Assembly: GCA_964430505.1 (NCBI GenBank)
Contig: CAYSGH010000100.1
Coordinates: forward strand, 1 to 14,125
DNA length: 14,125 bases
Direction of reading: 5' to 3'
Source of the DNA: UBA6176 sp032119375
GTDB taxonomy: Bacteria; Verrucomicrobiota; Verrucomicrobiia; Limisphaerales; UBA9464
How positions within the stretch are numbered: the first letter of the stretch is position 1; each line of letters opens with the position of its first letter. The position numbers and the translations under genes are program-made. Below the pieces are notes generated by a model that saw only the letters and a list, made by a program, of their open reading frames with translations, did no database searches and had not been told where the DNA came from. This document shows, piece after piece, positions 1 through 8,700 of this stretch.

Positions 1-51
1 TCGCCGCGTGAGGGCACGCGGCCTACAGACTGCCCAACGGCCGTTTCTAGG
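1..51 (-). repeat. REP-like hairpin element, left copy
   Basis: Read on the minus strand, a GTAG tetranucleotide (plus-strand CTAC at 23-26) is followed directly by a perfect hairpin: 8-bp arms at 3-10 and 15-22 (GCCGCGTG / CACGCGGC) around a 4-nt loop at 11-14. The whole 51 bp matches 14052-14102 in inverted orientation, with mismatches only at positions 31, 39 and 49 (48 of 51 identical). A GTAG or GGAG head before a palindrome is the known layout of REP elements mobilised by RAYT transposases. Calling this a REP relative is inference, because no RAYT gene is present. It may also act as a transcript-end hairpin. The element starts at the first base of the window, so its outer limit is unknown. 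Confidence 0.75.
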
Positions 52-121
52 CTGAAATGAGATCCGTGCACGCTTGGCTTCCCACGGGGGCATGGGCCGT
101 GCGAGCCTTTGGGGCATTCCC

Positions 122-1552
122 ATGTCCCCGTCCGACTGGAAGCTTGTGGGCCTGGCCATTTCGGCCATTGGCGCGTTGGTGTTGCTGGTGACCCGGCTCA
201 AGGTGAACGCCTTCATCGCGCTGGCGTGCGCGGCGCTGGTGGTGGGGTCGGGCGCGGTCTTCTGGCTGGACGTCCCGGCCAGGGACGCGACCGGGGCGGT
301 GCTGAAGGCGGCGTCGGGCGGGGCGATTCCTCGGTACTCGATGCTGGGGGTGGTGAAGTCGTTCTCGGACGGCGTGGGCTCGGCGCTGGGGGGCGTGACG
401 GCGATGGTGGCGCTGGGGACGATGCTGGGGCGGTTGCTGGCGGAGTCGGGCGGGGCGGAGGTGCTGGCGAAGCGCTTCATCGAGGTGTTTGGACCGTCGC
501 GGATCCAGCTTTGCCTGATGGCGTTGGCGCTGACGATCGGGCTGACGACGTGGTTTGCGGTGGGGTTGGTGTTGCTGGCGCCGATCCTGTTGACGCTGAC
601 GCACCAGACGCGGCAGCCGTTCCTGTTGTTGTTCCTGCCGTTGCTGGCGTGCCTCTCGGTGATGCACGGGGTGATGCCGCCGCACCCGGGCCCGGCGCTG
701 GCGGCGGACAAGCTGGGGGTCAGCATGGGGTTGGTGCTGGCGTGGGGGTTCGTGATTGGGTTGCCGACGGCGGCGGTGGCGGGGCCGTTGTATGCGCGGT
801 TCATCGTGGGACGGGTAATGGCGGAGGCGCCGCCCGCGCCGGACCGGACGCGGAGCCTGGAGCCGGGGCGTTCGCTGCCGGGGTTTGGCGTGACGGTGTT
901 CACGTTGATGCTGCCGGTGTTGCTGATGCTCGTGGCGACGGCGGGCGAGCTGCTGTATCCACCGGGGAACCACGTGCGCGAGACGCTGTCCTTCGTGGGG
1001 AACCCGACGATCGCGCTGGTGGCGGCCGTGTTGCTGGGGGGATGGACGCTGGGATTGCGGTGCGGGTATTCGTCGCCGCAGGTGCTGCGCTTCACGGAGG
1101 GGGCGGTGGCGTCCATTGGCATGACGCTGGTGGTGATCGGCGGCGGCGGCGGGTTTGCGCGGGTGTTGCGGGACAGCGGCGTGGCGGAGGCGATTGGGCA
1201 CTTCGGCGCGGCGTTCAAGATGTCGCCCCTGGTGTTTGGGTGGGTGATTTCCTGCTTCATCCGCGTGGCCACGGGATCCGCGACGGTCGCGATCACGACG
1301 GCCGCGCTCCTGATCCCCGAGTACCTGCGCACGCAGGGCGTGGTGCTGGACGCCAACCACATGGCGCTGGTCGTGGTGGCGATCGGCTGCGGATCGCTGT
1401 TCCTGTCGCACCTGAACGACGCGGGGTTCTGGATGGTGAAGGAATGCCTGGGCCTGACGGTGGGCCAGACGCTGCGCACGTGGACCGTGTGCGAGACGCT
1501 GGTGGGCGTGGCGGGCTTTGCCTTCTCTTGGATCGCCTACTCCCTGTTGTAG
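122..1552 (+). CDS. GntP-family gluconate:H+ symporter-like permease
   Basis: This is an inner-membrane permease of the GntP family, which imports gluconate and related sugar acids or hydroxy acids by proton symport. The 476-residue product is almost wholly hydrophobic with many membrane segments, close to the usual family length of about 440-450. Family motifs are visible in order: a MLGRLLAESGGAEVLA segment at residues 101-116, HGVMPPHPGP at 182-191, a glycine run GGGGGF at 340-345, ATGSATVA at 383-390 and LSHLNDAGFWMVKE at 428-441. I chose ATG 122 because the first membrane segment begins a few residues later; in-frame ATG 92 and TTG 74 would only add a polar extension. No strong Shine-Dalgarno sequence is visible. 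It leads a three-gene run, with 24 bp to the next gene, and its neighbours suggest a sugar acid derived from keto-sugar breakdown as substrate. The exact substrate cannot be read from the sequence. Confidence 0.9.
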   Translation: MSPSDWKLVGLAISAIGALVLLVTRLKVNAFIALACAALVVGSGAVFWLDVPARDATGAVLKAASGGAIPRYSMLGVVKSFSDGVGSALGGVTAMVALGTMLGRLLAESGGAEVLAKRFIEVFGPSRIQLCLMALALTIGLTTWFAVGLVLLAPILLTLTHQTRQPFLLLFLPLLACLSVMHGVMPPHPGPALAADKLGVSMGLVLAWGFVIGLPTAAVAGPLYARFIVGRVMAEAPPAPDRTRSLEPGRSLPGFGVTVFTLMLPVLLMLVATAGELLYPPGNHVRETLSFVGNPTIALVAAVLLGGWTLGLRCGYSSPQVLRFTEGAVASIGMTLVVIGGGGGFARVLRDSGVAEAIGHFGAAFKMSPLVFGWVISCFIRVATGSATVAITTAALLIPEYLRTQGVVLDANHMALVVVAIGCGSLFLSHLNDAGFWMVKECLGLTVGQTLRTWTVCETLVGVAGFAFSWIAYSLL

Positions 1553-1576
1553 CACGTTGACGGATTTCAACATCCC

Positions 1577-2482
1577 ATGAAGACCACGCGCCGCTCCTTC
1601 CTCGCCTCCAGTCTTGGCACCCTCCCGGTCGTTGCCGTCGCCACCTCCACCCCTCCCGCGCGTGCGGCGGACAACGCACCGCCCGGGGCCCGGGACGGGT
1701 TTGCCAAGCCCAGCCAGATGAAGCTGGGTCTGGTGACCTACAACCTGGCGAAGGACTGGGACGTTCCCACCGTGATCGCCAATTGCCGCAAGGCGCGCTT
1801 TGACGGCGTCGAGCTGCGCACGACCCACAAGCATGGCGTGGAGGTTTCCCTGACCGCGTCCGAGCGCGCCGACGTGCGCCGGCGATTTGCGGACTCGACC
1901 GTGGAGCTGTTCTCGCTGGGGTCGGCCTTTGATTACCACACGCCGGACCAGGCGCGGCTGCGGCGCGACATCGAGGCGACGAAGGCCTACCTGCAACTGG
2001 CGCATGACGTGGGCGCCTCCGGGATCAAGGTGCGCCCGAACGACCTGCCCAAGGGCGTGCCCGAGGAGGTGACGCTGGCGCAGATTGGGCGGTCCTTGCG
2101 GGAGCTGGGCGAGGTGGCGGCGGGCCTGGGGCTGGTCATCCGGCTGGAGGTGCATGGGAACCAAACGGCGTCGTTGCCCCGCATCCGGCGCATCCTCGAC
2201 GAGGCGGGCCACAAGGCCGTGGGCGCCTGCTGGAACTCCAACCAAACCGACCTGGAGGGCGCGGGCTTCGACGCGAACTTCGACCTCGTGCGCGACCGGA
2301 TCGTGGAGGTTCACCTGCGCGACCTGTTCCTGTCGGAGTACCCGTTTCGCCGACTCTTCCAACGGCTGATCGAGTCGGGCTACCGGGGCTACACGTTGGC
2401 GGAGATACCGGAGAGCCCGGACCCGGTGCGGGTGATGCAGTACTTCCGCGGGCTGTGGCTGGCGTACCAGGGCTTGATGTAG
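1577..2482 (+). CDS. Tat-exported xylose-isomerase-like TIM-barrel protein
   Basis: This 301-residue protein belongs to the sugar phosphate isomerase/epimerase group (AP-endonuclease-2-like TIM barrel), metal-dependent enzymes that isomerise, epimerise or open sugars. The N-terminus has a twin-arginine signal (TTRRSFLAS, residues 3-11), a short hydrophobic stretch and a likely cleavage site after ARA at 28-30, so it should be folded in the cytoplasm and exported. Barrel landmarks are GVEL with E79, RLEVHG with E191 and H193, EVHLRDL with H246, and LAEIPES with E276. These fit the usual Glu/Asp/His/Glu metal site, except that the strand where an Asp is common reads CWNSNQTD (218-225), with Asn at 220 and 222 and Asp at 225. 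It lies 24 bp after the permease and 58 bp before the DUF1080 lipoprotein, so one transcript is likely. The substrate is not determined; a 3-keto sugar is a reasonable guess from the neighbours. Confidence 0.87.
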   Translation: MKTTRRSFLASSLGTLPVVAVATSTPPARAADNAPPGARDGFAKPSQMKLGLVTYNLAKDWDVPTVIANCRKARFDGVELRTTHKHGVEVSLTASERADVRRRFADSTVELFSLGSAFDYHTPDQARLRRDIEATKAYLQLAHDVGASGIKVRPNDLPKGVPEEVTLAQIGRSLRELGEVAAGLGLVIRLEVHGNQTASLPRIRRILDEAGHKAVGACWNSNQTDLEGAGFDANFDLVRDRIVEVHLRDLFLSEYPFRRLFQRLIESGYRGYTLAEIPESPDPVRVMQYFRGLWLAYQGLM

Positions 2483-2529
2483 CGGATCCGGCGCGCGTCC
2501 GGCATTGACCCCGTTGGCGTGCCCGCCGC

Positions 2530-2533
2530 AAGG
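2530..2533 (+). promoter_or_regulatory. Shine-Dalgarno-like AAGG
   Basis: AAGG lies 7 nt upstream of ATG 2541. It favours that start over the in-frame TTG at 2505, which would place a polar, proline-rich stretch ahead of an otherwise normal lipoprotein signal peptide. Confidence 0.5.
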
Positions 2534-2540
2534 TTTCGCC

Positions 2541-3911
2541 ATGAACCAATTGTTCTCGCGTCGTGCGTGGATGTGGGCCACGACGGCCTGCGCCGCGCTT
2601 CTCCTTGGGTCCACGGGCTGCGTCAGCCTCAACGGTGCCGGCGCGGACCAGCCGCCGGCCGGATTCACCGCGTTGTTCAACGGCACCGACCTCACGGGGT
2701 GGGTGGGAGGCGACACGCATGACTATCGCAAGCTGATGTCGATGTCGGAGGAGGAACGCGAGAAGCTGCTGGGGAAGTGGACGGCGTCGATGACCGAGGT
2801 GAACCCGAAGACGGGCAAGCCGCACTGGTACGCGGAGAACGGCGAGCTGGTGAACGACGGCTTCGGAGCGTACGCCTCGACCGCGAAGCCCTACGGCGAC
2901 TTCGAGTTGCTGGTGGAATACAAGACGGTGCCCCGCGCGGACTCCGGCATCTACCTGCGCGGCGTGCCGCAGGTGCAGATCTGGGACTCGACGGAGCCCG
3001 ACCCGCAGAACCTCGGGCGCGGCAAGGGTTCCGGCGGGCTTTGGAACAACTCGCCGGGTGCGCCCGGCAAGGACCCGCTGGTCCTCGCGGACAAGCCCTT
3101 CGGCCAATGGAACCAGTTCCGCATCCTGATGGTGGGCGCGCGGGTGTCGGTCTGGCTGAACGGCCAGATGGTCGTCGATCACGCCCTGCTCGAGAACTAC
3201 TACGACCGCAAGACGCCGGTGCCCGCCACGGGCCCGATCCGGCTGCAGACACACGGCGGGGAGATCCGCTGGCGCAACGTCTTCGTGCGCGAGATCGGGG
3301 CCGAGGAGGCCACGCGCATCCTGGCGTCCAAGTCGAACGCGGGGTTCACGCCGATCTTCAACGGCAAGAACCTCGACGGATGGTCCGGGCCGCTGGACAA
3401 CTACGAGGTGGTGGACGGGGCCGTCCGCTGCAAGGCGCACAAGGGCGGCACGATCTACACGAAGGAGCAGTACGGTGACTTCTCCGCTCGGCTTGAGTTC
3501 ATGCTGCCGCCGGGCGGCAACAACGGCCTGGCCATCCGCTATCCGGGCCAAGGCGACACGGCGTATGCCGGCATGTGCGAGCTGCAGGTGCTCGACGAGA
3601 ACTACGAGCAGGTCACCAAGTCCAAGCTCGACCCGCGCCAGGTCCACGGGTCCGCCTACGGCATGGCGGCGGCCGCCCGTGGGTACCAACGCCCGGCGGG
3701 CACGTGGAACTTCCAGGAGGTCACGGTGAAGGGCTCCCGGATCCAGGTGGAGCTGAACGGGACGCGCATCCTCGACGCCGACCTGTCCACCGTGAAGGAC
3801 TTCATGGCCAACAGCCCGCACCCGGGCAAGGACCGGGCCACCGGCCACTTCGGGTTTGCCGGCCACAACGATCCCGTGTCGTTCCGCAACGTGTCCATCA
3901 AGCGCCTCTAA
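2541..3911 (+). CDS. Lipoprotein with two 3-keto-disaccharide hydrolase (DUF1080) domains
   Basis: The 456-residue product has two consecutive DUF1080 domains (Pfam PF06439, concanavalin/LamG-like jelly roll), a family that includes hydrolases of 3-keto-glycosides. The N-terminus is a signal peptide (RRAW, then a hydrophobic stretch at 10-23) ending in a slightly degenerate lipobox, GSTGC with Cys27, so membrane anchoring is likely. Domain 1 runs from about 41 to 252, opening with GFTALFNGTDLTGW and containing DSGIYLRG at 135-141 and WNQFRI at 190-195. Domain 2 runs from about 268 to 456, opening with GFTPIFNGKNLDGW and containing NNGLAIRYPG at 327-336. The near-identical openings suggest internal duplication. 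Domain 1 carries an extra insertion at 58-95. It is the third gene of the run and is followed by a terminator 41 bp downstream. A polysaccharide-binding rather than hydrolytic role for one of the domains is possible. Confidence 0.9.
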   Translation: MNQLFSRRAWMWATTACAALLLGSTGCVSLNGAGADQPPAGFTALFNGTDLTGWVGGDTHDYRKLMSMSEEEREKLLGKWTASMTEVNPKTGKPHWYAENGELVNDGFGAYASTAKPYGDFELLVEYKTVPRADSGIYLRGVPQVQIWDSTEPDPQNLGRGKGSGGLWNNSPGAPGKDPLVLADKPFGQWNQFRILMVGARVSVWLNGQMVVDHALLENYYDRKTPVPATGPIRLQTHGGEIRWRNVFVREIGAEEATRILASKSNAGFTPIFNGKNLDGWSGPLDNYEVVDGAVRCKAHKGGTIYTKEQYGDFSARLEFMLPPGGNNGLAIRYPGQGDTAYAGMCELQVLDENYEQVTKSKLDPRQVHGSAYGMAAAARGYQRPAGTWNFQEVTVKGSRIQVELNGTRILDADLSTVKDFMANSPHPGKDRATGHFGFAGHNDPVSFRNVSIKRL

Positions 3912-3952
3912 CGCGGGCCCCCCCTGCAAGGCAGCCCGGGCCACGTCACGGC

Positions 3953-3991
3953 CGCCCGCCGCACGCAACCGACGTCGGCGGGCGTTTTGTT
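3953..3991 (+). terminator. Intrinsic terminator after the DUF1080 gene
   Basis: A perfect 9-bp GC-rich stem (CGCCCGCCG at 3953-3961 with CGGCGGGCG at 3976-3984) encloses a 14-nt loop and is followed at once by TTTTGTT (3985-3991). This is a standard Rho-independent terminator. It ends the permease/isomerase/DUF1080 transcript and separates it from the epimerase gene 30 bp further on. Confidence 0.82.
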
Positions 3992-4021
3992 CCCCGGTGA
4001 GCAGCCCCCATCCCAACCTCC

Positions 4022-4990
4022 ATGGACACCAGGCCCTTCATCGTCACGGGCGGCGCGGGCTTCATCGGCTCCCACCTCGTCGAGCGTCTCCTGAAGGAAG
4101 GGAACCCTGTCCGAGTCATCGACGACGTCAGCACCGGCCAGTGGTCCAACCTGGCCGCGTTCCGGGACCATCCTGGCCTGTCCGTCGTCGAGTCCTCCGT
4201 GTCCCGGCACCCGGACCTGTCGCGCGACGTGGCGGGTGCGCGCGCCGTGTTCCACCTCGCCGCCACCGTGGGCGTCGAGTTGGTCGTGTCGCAACCGCGC
4301 CGTTGCATCGAGACCAACCTCCGGGAGACCCAGGCCATCCTGGACGCGGCGGTTCCGTCGCTGACGCCCGTGGTGTTCACGTCAACCTCCGAGGTCTATG
4401 GGCGGAGCGACAAGCCCTGGTTCTCGGAGGAGGACGACCTGCTGATCGGGCCGCCGCACCTTTCCCGCTGGAGCTACGCCAGCAGCAAGCTGCTCGATGA
4501 GTTCCTCGTGCTGGCCTGCCACGCCGAGCATGGGTTGCCCGTCGTGATCACCCGGCTCTTCAACACCGTTGGCCCACGCCAAACGGGGCGTTGGGGCATG
4601 GTGTTGCCACGCTTCATCGAGGCCGCCCGCGCGGGCCAGCCGCTCCGCGTTCACGGCGACGGGCGCCAGACCCGCTGCCTGTGCCACGTGGCCGACACCG
4701 TGGAGGCGCTCCTGCGGTTGCATCGCGCGCCCGCCGCCAACGGACAGGTGGTGAATGTCGGCAACGACGACGAGACCTCGATCCTCGACCTCGCGCGCGT
4801 CGTCATTGAGGAATGCCAGTCCCGCTCGCAGATCGAGCTGCTGCCCTACGACCAGGCCTTCAAGGCGGGATTCCAGGACATGCCCCGTCGTCGGCCCGAC
4901 CTCCGGAAGCTGGAAAGACTGGCCGGGTTTCGACCCGACAGCAGCACCCGCTCGATCGTCCGTCGCATCGTGGACGAGACCCGGGGCTGA
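4022..4990 (+). CDS. NAD-dependent epimerase/dehydratase, extended SDR family
   Basis: This 322-residue cytoplasmic enzyme acts on nucleotide-linked sugars. The Rossmann NAD-binding motif GGAGFIG is at residues 10-16, and acidic D34 and D35 at the end of strand 2 fit a preference for NAD. The catalytic set is TSTSEVYG at 120-127 plus YASSK at 152-156, giving Tyr152 and Lys156. RLFNTVGPRQ at 178-187 and the following segment HGDGRQTRCLCHVADTVEA are typical of UDP-glucuronate decarboxylase, UDP-glucose 4-epimerase and GDP-mannose dehydratase relatives. Length and the C-terminal segment MPRRRPDLRKLERLAGF suggest the UDP-xylose synthase or UDP-glucose epimerase side, but the substrate cannot be fixed. 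It starts after the terminator, so it probably has its own promoter, although none is clear. Its TGA lies 5 bp from the end of the convergent SUMF1 gene. Confidence 0.9.
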   Translation: MDTRPFIVTGGAGFIGSHLVERLLKEGNPVRVIDDVSTGQWSNLAAFRDHPGLSVVESSVSRHPDLSRDVAGARAVFHLAATVGVELVVSQPRRCIETNLRETQAILDAAVPSLTPVVFTSTSEVYGRSDKPWFSEEDDLLIGPPHLSRWSYASSKLLDEFLVLACHAEHGLPVVITRLFNTVGPRQTGRWGMVLPRFIEAARAGQPLRVHGDGRQTRCLCHVADTVEALLRLHRAPAANGQVVNVGNDDETSILDLARVVIEECQSRSQIELLPYDQAFKAGFQDMPRRRPDLRKLERLAGFRPDSSTRSIVRRIVDETRG

Positions 4991-4995
4991 CGTTC

Positions 4996-5784
4996 CTATC
5001 TCGGGGCGAGGACGACGCGGAAGCCGACGAAGTGGATGCCGCTGGCGGGGGGCATCATGAAGCGGCTGGATGCGCCGCCATAGACGAGGTCCTGGTTCCA
5101 TCCGCCGCCCTTGAACACCTTGTACTTGTTGGTGCCGGTGCTGGGCGGGCCGGTGGGATCCACGAGGGCCTTGGGCGGGTAGGGCTCGAACCAGTCCGAG
5201 CACCATTCCCAGACGTTGCCGTGCATGTCATGGAGGCCCCAGTCGTTGGGCTTCTTGAGGCCAACGGGGTGGGTGGTGGCGTCGCAGTTCTCGGCGGTCC
5301 ACGCGTAGGCGTCGCCCGCCTCGACCTCGTGCCCGAAGTGGAAGCGGTTGGTGTTGCCGGCGCGGCAGGCGTATTCCCACTCGGCCTCCGTGGGCAGGCG
5401 GTACTCGTGGGTGGCGGGCAGGCGTCCTTGCTCGCGCTCGATGGCGGTGATGCGCGCGCAATAGTTGCTGGCCGTGACAAAGGAGACCTTCTCCACCGGA
5501 TGGTTGCTCAGGCCCGCGAAGTGGCTGGGATTGGTGCCCATGACGCGCTGGAACTCGGCTTGGGTGACCTCGTAGCGACCCATCCAAAAGTCGCGCGTCA
5601 ACGTCACCGGGAAGCGGATGCGTTGGAACGTCCCGGCGGGGATCCGGACCATGTTGGTGAGCGGCACCAGCGTGACCGTCGGGGCCGCTGGGGGAGCCGC
5701 AGCGGGTTCCTTGCCGCACCCCCCCAACAAGATGAGCAGGGTGGACATGCCCACGACCCACATGCGTTGAAAAAGGCTCTTCAT
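4996..5784 (-). CDS. SUMF1 / formylglycine-generating-enzyme-fold lipoprotein
   Basis: This 262-residue product has a lipoprotein signal peptide with a clear lipobox (LGGC, Cys23) and an alanine/proline-rich linker at 28-35. An SUMF1 domain fills the rest (about 43-262). Domain landmarks are IPAGTF at 48-53, GRYEVTQAEF at 69-78, RLPTEAEWEYACRAG at 129-143, GLHDMHGNVWEWCSDW at 183-198 and the closing GFRVV at 254-258. In true formylglycine-generating enzymes two catalytic cysteines follow the RGGSW-type strand. Here that stretch is KGGGWNQDLVYGGASS (225-240) with no cysteine. Sulfatase activation is therefore unlikely, and a binding or other SUMF1-fold role is more plausible. Its ATG overlaps the TGA of the upstream giant gene as ATGA (5781-5784), so translation is probably coupled. 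Longer upstream reading frames were rejected because they lose the signal peptide. Confidence 0.88.
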   Translation of the reverse strand: MKSLFQRMWVVGMSTLLILLGGCGKEPAAAPPAAPTVTLVPLTNMVRIPAGTFQRIRFPVTLTRDFWMGRYEVTQAEFQRVMGTNPSHFAGLSNHPVEKVSFVTASNYCARITAIEREQGRLPATHEYRLPTEAEWEYACRAGNTNRFHFGHEVEAGDAYAWTAENCDATTHPVGLKKPNDWGLHDMHGNVWEWCSDWFEPYPPKALVDPTGPPSTGTNKYKVFKGGGWNQDLVYGGASSRFMMPPASGIHFVGFRVVLAPR

Positions 5785-8700
5785 GGCGCGGCAGGTATCG
5801 GGACCTCCACCGAGCGGTCGGTGGGATTCAATGGGAGGCGCACCTCCCGAGATTTTGGCCAACGAACCCGGAGGGCAACCGCTTTGTGGGCGGACGTCAC
5901 GACCCGCACGCCCGCGTCCTGGGACCCATACCCGCTTCCCGCGCCCACGGTTTGCATCGGCCCGAGGCGTCCTTGGGCATCTTCCAGGCGCAGCTCGGCC
6001 CCCACGCCCTCGGGGTTGCCCGCGCCGCCCTTCAACGCGACGCGCAGGCCGGGCGTCGCCGACCGGTTGCGGAAGAGGTGGGTGGCCCCCCGGTTCTGGG
6101 CGACGGCAATGTCGAGGCGGCCGTCGTGGTCGAAGTCGGCCAGCGCGGCCCCGCGTTGCTCGCCGAGGATGCGGACCCCGGCAGCCTCCGCATCCCATGC
6201 CACGAAGGTGCCGTCGCCCCGGCCTTGCAACGCCAACCCAAACCCGCCGTCCTCACGGGTGAGATCCGAGGCCGTCCCGAAGAAGTTCTGCGAGCAGAAC
6301 AGGTCCTGGATGCCGTCGCCGTCGAGGTCGCCCACGCAGACGGAAAACACGGGCGCCCGCTGGGCTTCCGCTGGCAAGGGGATGGCGTCGAAGGTGGAGC
6401 CCCGGTTCAGGAGGACCACGGACGACAACTCGGACGCGCCCACCCACGCCGCGTTGGTGGCGCCGAGTTGCCGGAGGATGGCGGGAACGTTGGCCCTCGC
6501 GAAGTCCGCATGGGTCTTGAACTCGGACGCCACCCTGGGAATGCCGAGCGACAACCACGTGCGATCGTGCACGGGCCACCAGTCGGATCCACCGCGCCAG
6601 GCTTCCAGGACCTGGATCACGCCGTCGCCGGACCAGTCGCCATGGAACAACCGAAGGTCCGTGGGCGCGTAGAGCTCGTATTGGCTGTTGCGCCCCCAGT
6701 TGCCGCAGACGAGGTCGGGGAGGCCGTCGCCGTTGAAGTCACCCGTGGCCACGCCGGTCCATAGGCCGGTCTTGCCGGACAAGCCCCACGCCTCCGTGGC
6801 GTCACGGAAGGTGGCTCCTCCATTGATGAAGATGCGGACGGGGCCCCAGTCGCAGGCCACGACGAGGTCGGGGTCGCCGTCGCGGTCGAGGTCCACGGCG
6901 CAGGCGCCGACGGCCATGCCCATCGTGGCGAAGGCCGCGCTGCGCGCTGGATCCGCCACGAGTCGGCCGCCCTCGTTGAGCCACCATTGGGACGGGACGG
7001 CCTCCGGATACCGACCCGCCCGGGTGCGTCCTCCGACCCACAGGTCGAGGTCGCCGTCGCCATCGACGTCGGTGGTCACCATGGGTCCGGGCGCGTGGTT
7101 GCCCAACGGGATCGAGGCGGGGCGAGCGGGATCGGCGGCGGGATAGACCTCGAGCTGGGAAGCGGTGCCAGGCGGTGACTCCGCGTTGGAGAGGGACACG
7201 AGGATGGCGCGTGATCCGAGGCCGTCGTGCCAGCCCAGGACGGCGGACTGGTCGCCGGTGGCCTTGGGGGCGTTGGTTGCGGCGGACCACGCGCGGCCCT
7301 GCTGGTTGCGAAGGACGCCCAACGAACCGTCGCGGCCGCCCGCCACCAGGAGGTCCTCCCATCCGTCGCCATCGACGTCGAACCATGCGAGCCCGGGCCC
7401 GAGCCGGCTGAGGCGGCGGGGCAGGGTGGGTTGCAGGGCCCAGTCATCGAAGTCCTCGTCCACGTGGACGTGGTTGAGCGCGGCGGAGACGTCCTCGAAA
7501 CGAGCGGGGGCCGTCGTGGCCGGAGCGGTCGGCGCGGGCGTGGGCGGCGGCCCCTCGGGCTCGGCGACCTCGTAGATCCGATTGGGCTCGACGCCCTCGA
7601 CGACGGACTCGCGGCCGGAGCGCCATCGGATGGAGATGCGTGCCCCGGCGTCGCGCGTGGGATGGAAGGCGAAGACGCGGACGGGGTCGTCGGAGGAGAG
7701 GTAACGGCCGCCGGCGATGACCTCCTGGGACTGGGTGAGGCCGGGCGAGACCAGGGAGATCCGGGCTCCGATGCCGGCGGAGTTGGGGGCGCGTCCGCGG
7801 AGTCGAACGGCGACGCGCGGGGCGGTGCCGGTGTTCTGATGGATGGACGCGGGTGCGTTGAGGTTGTTGACCACGAGGTCGAGGTCGCCGTCGTTGTCGA
7901 GGTCGCCGGCCGCCATGCCGTAGGAGATGCCCTGGAGGTCGAAGCCCCAGGCGGGCGCGGGCTCGAAGCGCGCGGAGCCGGCGTTGCGGAACGCGACGTT
8001 GCGGGTGCGCCACCGGGGATGCATTTGCATCGAGCGCTTGAGCTGGGCATCGGTGAGGCGCCGCCCCTCCTTGATCTCGTTGTGGCTGTCCTGGTCCATC
8101 ACGTCGAACTCGAAGCCATTCGTGAGCAGCAGGTCCTCGAACCCGTCGAGGTCCACGTCGAGAAAGAGGGTGGACCACGTCCAGTCCGACGCGGCGAGGC
8201 CGGCCATCCAGGCGACCTCGGCGAAGTAGCCGCCGGGCTGCCCCAGGAAGAGGGTGTTGCGATTGAACTGCGGGCGCGCCTCGGGCAGCTCGGTCTCGGC
8301 GCGCGACGGGCGGTCGCGGACGAGCTGGGTCATGCGGAACCGGTGCTCGCGCGCCAGCATGTCCACCACGAAGAAGTCGTCGCGCCCGTCGCGGTCCACG
8401 TCCGCGAAGTCCACGCCCATGGCGGAGCGGCTGGTGTGGCGCAGCCGCGGTCCTTCCAGCTCCCGGAAACGTGCGCCACCTTGGTTGATCCAGATGCGGT
8501 CCGGCGAGGTGTTGTCGTTGCAGACGTAGAGGTCGGGCAGGCCGTCGCCGTTGATGTCGCGGAACATCACGGCGAGACCCCAGTCGCGATAGGGCGGGAT
8601 CGGGTTGCCGGCCGCGTCCGCAAAGGTGCCGGGCTCGTGCTCGATGGCCTTGAAGCGGCCTTGGCCCTCGTTGCGGTAGAAGCCGTGGTATTCGGGAAGC

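Noticed and set aside
65..72. 8-bp palindrome CGTGCACG upstream of the permease as an operator
   Set aside because: It is too short to separate from chance in GC-rich DNA, and no second copy was seen.
47..2716. Long minus-strand open frame (889 codons) opposite the first three genes
   Set aside because: It is antisense to three genes with clear family motifs, is full of Arg, Gln, His and Pro runs typical of GC-rich shadow frames, and shows no recognisable domain.
4996..5784. Sulfatase-activating formylglycine-generating enzyme
   Set aside because: The catalytic cysteine pair is missing and no sulfatase is nearby; only the SUMF1 fold can be claimed.
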